Source: Sphingobacterium sp. ML3W (GTDB lineage Bacteria; Bacteroidota; Bacteroidia; Sphingobacteriales; Sphingobacteriaceae). From it: DNA of 64,000 nucleotides. Below, one piece after another: positions 62,408-64,000 of this stretch; within the stretch, counting starts at the first letter, position 1, and each line of letters starts with the position of its first letter. The stretch is taken from assembly GCF_029542085.1 (NCBI RefSeq), contig NZ_CP107036.1:2666001-2730000 (forward strand). The letters are read 5' to 3'. A program made the translations under genes and the position numbers. The notes under the pieces were generated by a model. That model was not told the DNA's origin. It searched no databases and worked only from the letters and a program-made list of their open reading frames with translations.

Positions 62408-64000
62408 TTAATTTAACGTGATACTGATAGCTTGGTTCTTTAAAATCATTTTTTGAATTGTCGTTCCATCTTGTTGTTTCACAACAAGGAACTCTTGTTT
62501 GCCTCTCCGAACTACTTCAAGATCAAACACACGGTCAAAGGCTCTTATGCGCCTAAGTCGCATATACTTCCATTCCTTTGGTAAACTGGGATTTATGCTG
62601 AACTTACGTAACCCGGTGGGTACAATATGAAATAAACCCTCAGTTATGACACGACAATAAAGGGCACTCTCTGCACTTAAATGTCTTTGTCCACCTTCGG
62701 GCCACGCCTCTACTGGATAAGGGACGTGATCGCCCAAAAGGCGCATCGAAGAGTAATATTTAAAATAGGGAAGCGCTCTTTCTGTCGCACCTGTCATAAA
62801 AAATCCCTTAAAGGCATACAATGTTGCCCTATCCCAGAATACCTTATCTCCGGATTGTGTCAGGATACCATTATTGGTCCAAAGATATTTTGACAACAAT
62901 GCGTCGATTGTTCCTGCGCTCCGCTCGGTAATGCCCATCGTCATGGGCAAACATATCCAAGCCCTTAAGATGTTATTTCCATCATAATAACGATACGTGG
63001 AGTATCCCTGCACGTCGGTTCCAAAGTACTTAACAATCGCGCTCCGAAGTTCTCCAGCACGCTGTAGATATAGTTCTGAAAGTTCATCCTTCCCCAACTC
63101 ACGGGCCAGATCCGCAGCACTTCGATAAGCACCATACGCAATACTATTCGTCGACAGATTAATCTTTCCTGCAGGAGCTCTGCCTTCCAATTCGTCGCTG
63201 TCTGAGCGGTATACGCCCTCATCTGTCTTCTGCTGTTCAAGATACTCAAAACACCAATGAATCAATGGCCACAGCTCAGTAGCGATATCTTTCTTACCCA
63301 ATGCCAGGGCATAACGCGATGCCCCATAGGCAATCATCGCCATATCCCCCCTATCTTTGGCTCCATTCCAATAACTGTCACCTTCAGCAACTATTGAACT
63401 GGGAATCGGTTTATAATCCGAATTCATAAAACGGGCAAAATGACGGAAGGAATTAATCGCACTTTCATTGCCGTTGCGATTGCCTAAAAATGGAAAGAAA
63501 GGATTGGCATATTCCGCCTGATCATTTGCCCATATCGCGGCATAGTAGCTTAAGCCCCCAGGACCATGCATTAATCCGCCCTTTGTATCATAGATACTTT
63601 CTGTTGCACGAATCTTCGCAAAGGCAAATGCTGTATTGATTGTATCATTGGGTGTTTCCAGAATAAGATCACCAGCTAAACTTTTCACAAAGTCCTCCCT
63701 TTTCCCTAATTCATAGGAAGGCGAATATTGATAAGCTGGTTCGGTGATTTTCTTCCCCTCATACACAATATTGAATTGATAAGACTGCAGTGGTTCAAGT
63801 TTTGGGACGAGGCTATCTCTTAGTAAAGCCTGCACGACATATTGCCCATATACACTTTTTTCAGGGTCGGAATAGAATTTTGAATACTTGTTAGTCAGAT
63901 CAATCTGTAAGGGTTTACTCCCCGTATTAACCAACTTAACTTGTTCAATCAAAACAGGTTTATCAACTGCGGGAAATAAGGTCCGCTGTATTTCCAGCGG
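62408..64000 (-). CDS. Six-hairpin-type glycosidase, N-terminal part outside the window
   Basis: The frame is open to the right edge of the window, so the start lies outside; the first start in view (TTG 63952) is not credible. The visible 530 residues begin in a beta-rich domain (about 63650-64000) and then form an (alpha/alpha)6 barrel with repeated helix hairpins (GDSYWNGAKDRGDMAMIAYGA; AYGAYRSAADLARELGKDELSELYLQRAGEL), ending in a beta domain (FSINPSLPKEWKYMRLR) as in GH78, GH65 and related enzymes. Acidic residues in IWANDQAEYANPF and DRGDMAM are candidates for the active site. The GH family cannot be fixed. It is separated from the GH16 gene by a terminator, so it is not simply cotranscribed. 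Confidence 0.82.
   Translation of the reverse strand, partial: PLEIQRTLFPAVDKPVLIEQVKLVNTGSKPLQIDLTNKYSKFYSDPEKSVYGQYVVQALLRDSLVPKLEPLQSYQFNIVYEGKKITEPAYQYSPSYELGKREDFVKSLAGDLILETPNDTINTAFAFAKIRATESIYDTKGGLMHGPGGLSYYAAIWANDQAEYANPFFPFLGNRNGNESAINSFRHFARFMNSDYKPIPSSIVAEGDSYWNGAKDRGDMAMIAYGASRYALALGKKDIATELWPLIHWCFEYLEQQKTDEGVYRSDSDELEGRAPAGKINLSTNSIAYGAYRSAADLARELGKDELSELYLQRAGELRSAIVKYFGTDVQGYSTYRYYDGNNILRAWICLPMTMGITERSAGTIDALLSKYLWTNNGILTQSGDKVFWDRATLYAFKGFFMTGATERALPYFKYYSSMRLLGDHVPYPVEAWPEGGQRHLSAESALYCRVITEGLFHIVPTGLRKFSINPSLPKEWKYMRLRRIRAFDRVFDLEVVRRGKQEFLVVKQQDGTTIQKMILKNQAISITLN

Noticed and set aside
1..64000. tRNA, rRNA, CRISPR repeats, insertion sequences or prophage genes
   Set aside because: None of the expected conserved sequences, repeat-spacer patterns or transposase/integrase motifs was seen in any frame.

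Overview
The window reads as a stretch of a Bacteroidota chromosome, most likely Sphingobacterium or a close relative in the Sphingobacteriaceae. The evidence is two SusC/SusD pairs, three kinds of TonB-dependent outer membrane protein, abundant SusD-type and other lipoproteins, Bacteroidota promoter boxes (TAnnTTTG), an AT-rich composition, and families such as DUF3823, DUF4876 and OMP_b-brl_3. No rRNA, tRNA, insertion sequence, phage gene or CRISPR array was seen. Both ends cut through genes.

Region 1 (1-15.3 kb) is a glycan-uptake locus. It starts with a split two-component system: a Y_Y_Y-type sensor kinase cut by the left edge, and a separate receiver-AraC regulator. A minus-strand operon follows: GH76 alpha-mannanase, SusC, SusD, DUF3823 lipoprotein and an unassigned secreted TIM-barrel-like enzyme. 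Divergent from it lies an unusual membrane-spanning regulator with a signal peptide, a LamG-like and Kelch-like exterior, one membrane segment and a cytoplasmic SARP-type DNA-binding half. A pair of 11-bp-phased direct repeats sits between it and the operon.

Region 2 (15.3-25.4 kb) holds three overlapping small genes (DUF1275 membrane protein, a membrane-anchored protein, a USP-like protein) next to an OmpR/EnvZ-type pair. Phased TTTTAAT repeats lie between them. Then come a siderophore-interacting reductase with its AraC regulator, a relic of an ABC exporter ATPase, and a complete glycine betaine ABC importer.

Region 3 (25.4-40.4 kb) contains a tight four-gene operon with a strong promoter: TonB-dependent receptor, DUF4876 lipoprotein, DUF6850 outer membrane protein and di-heme peroxidase. 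It is one of the best candidates here for an undescribed system. It is followed by a second SusC/SusD operon whose third gene is a purple-acid-phosphatase-like phosphoesterase behind a terminator-like hairpin, and by a TlpA-like thioredoxin.

Region 4 (40.4-54.4 kb) is general metabolism: a radical SAM protein, GNAT, a cold-shock-domain fusion, a GH29 fucosidase with a Gfo/Idh/MocA oxidoreductase and an FAD dehydrogenase, two aldo/keto reductases, a second Gfo/Idh/MocA protein and a YdeI/OmdA protein. Region 5 (52.6-64 kb) has a LytS/LytTR pair followed by a 21-bp-phased direct repeat and an OMP_b-brl_3 receptor, then a phosphonatase-like hydrolase, a Crp/Fnr-DoxX pair, a second DoxX-like membrane protein, a GH16 enzyme and a truncated six-hairpin glycosidase.
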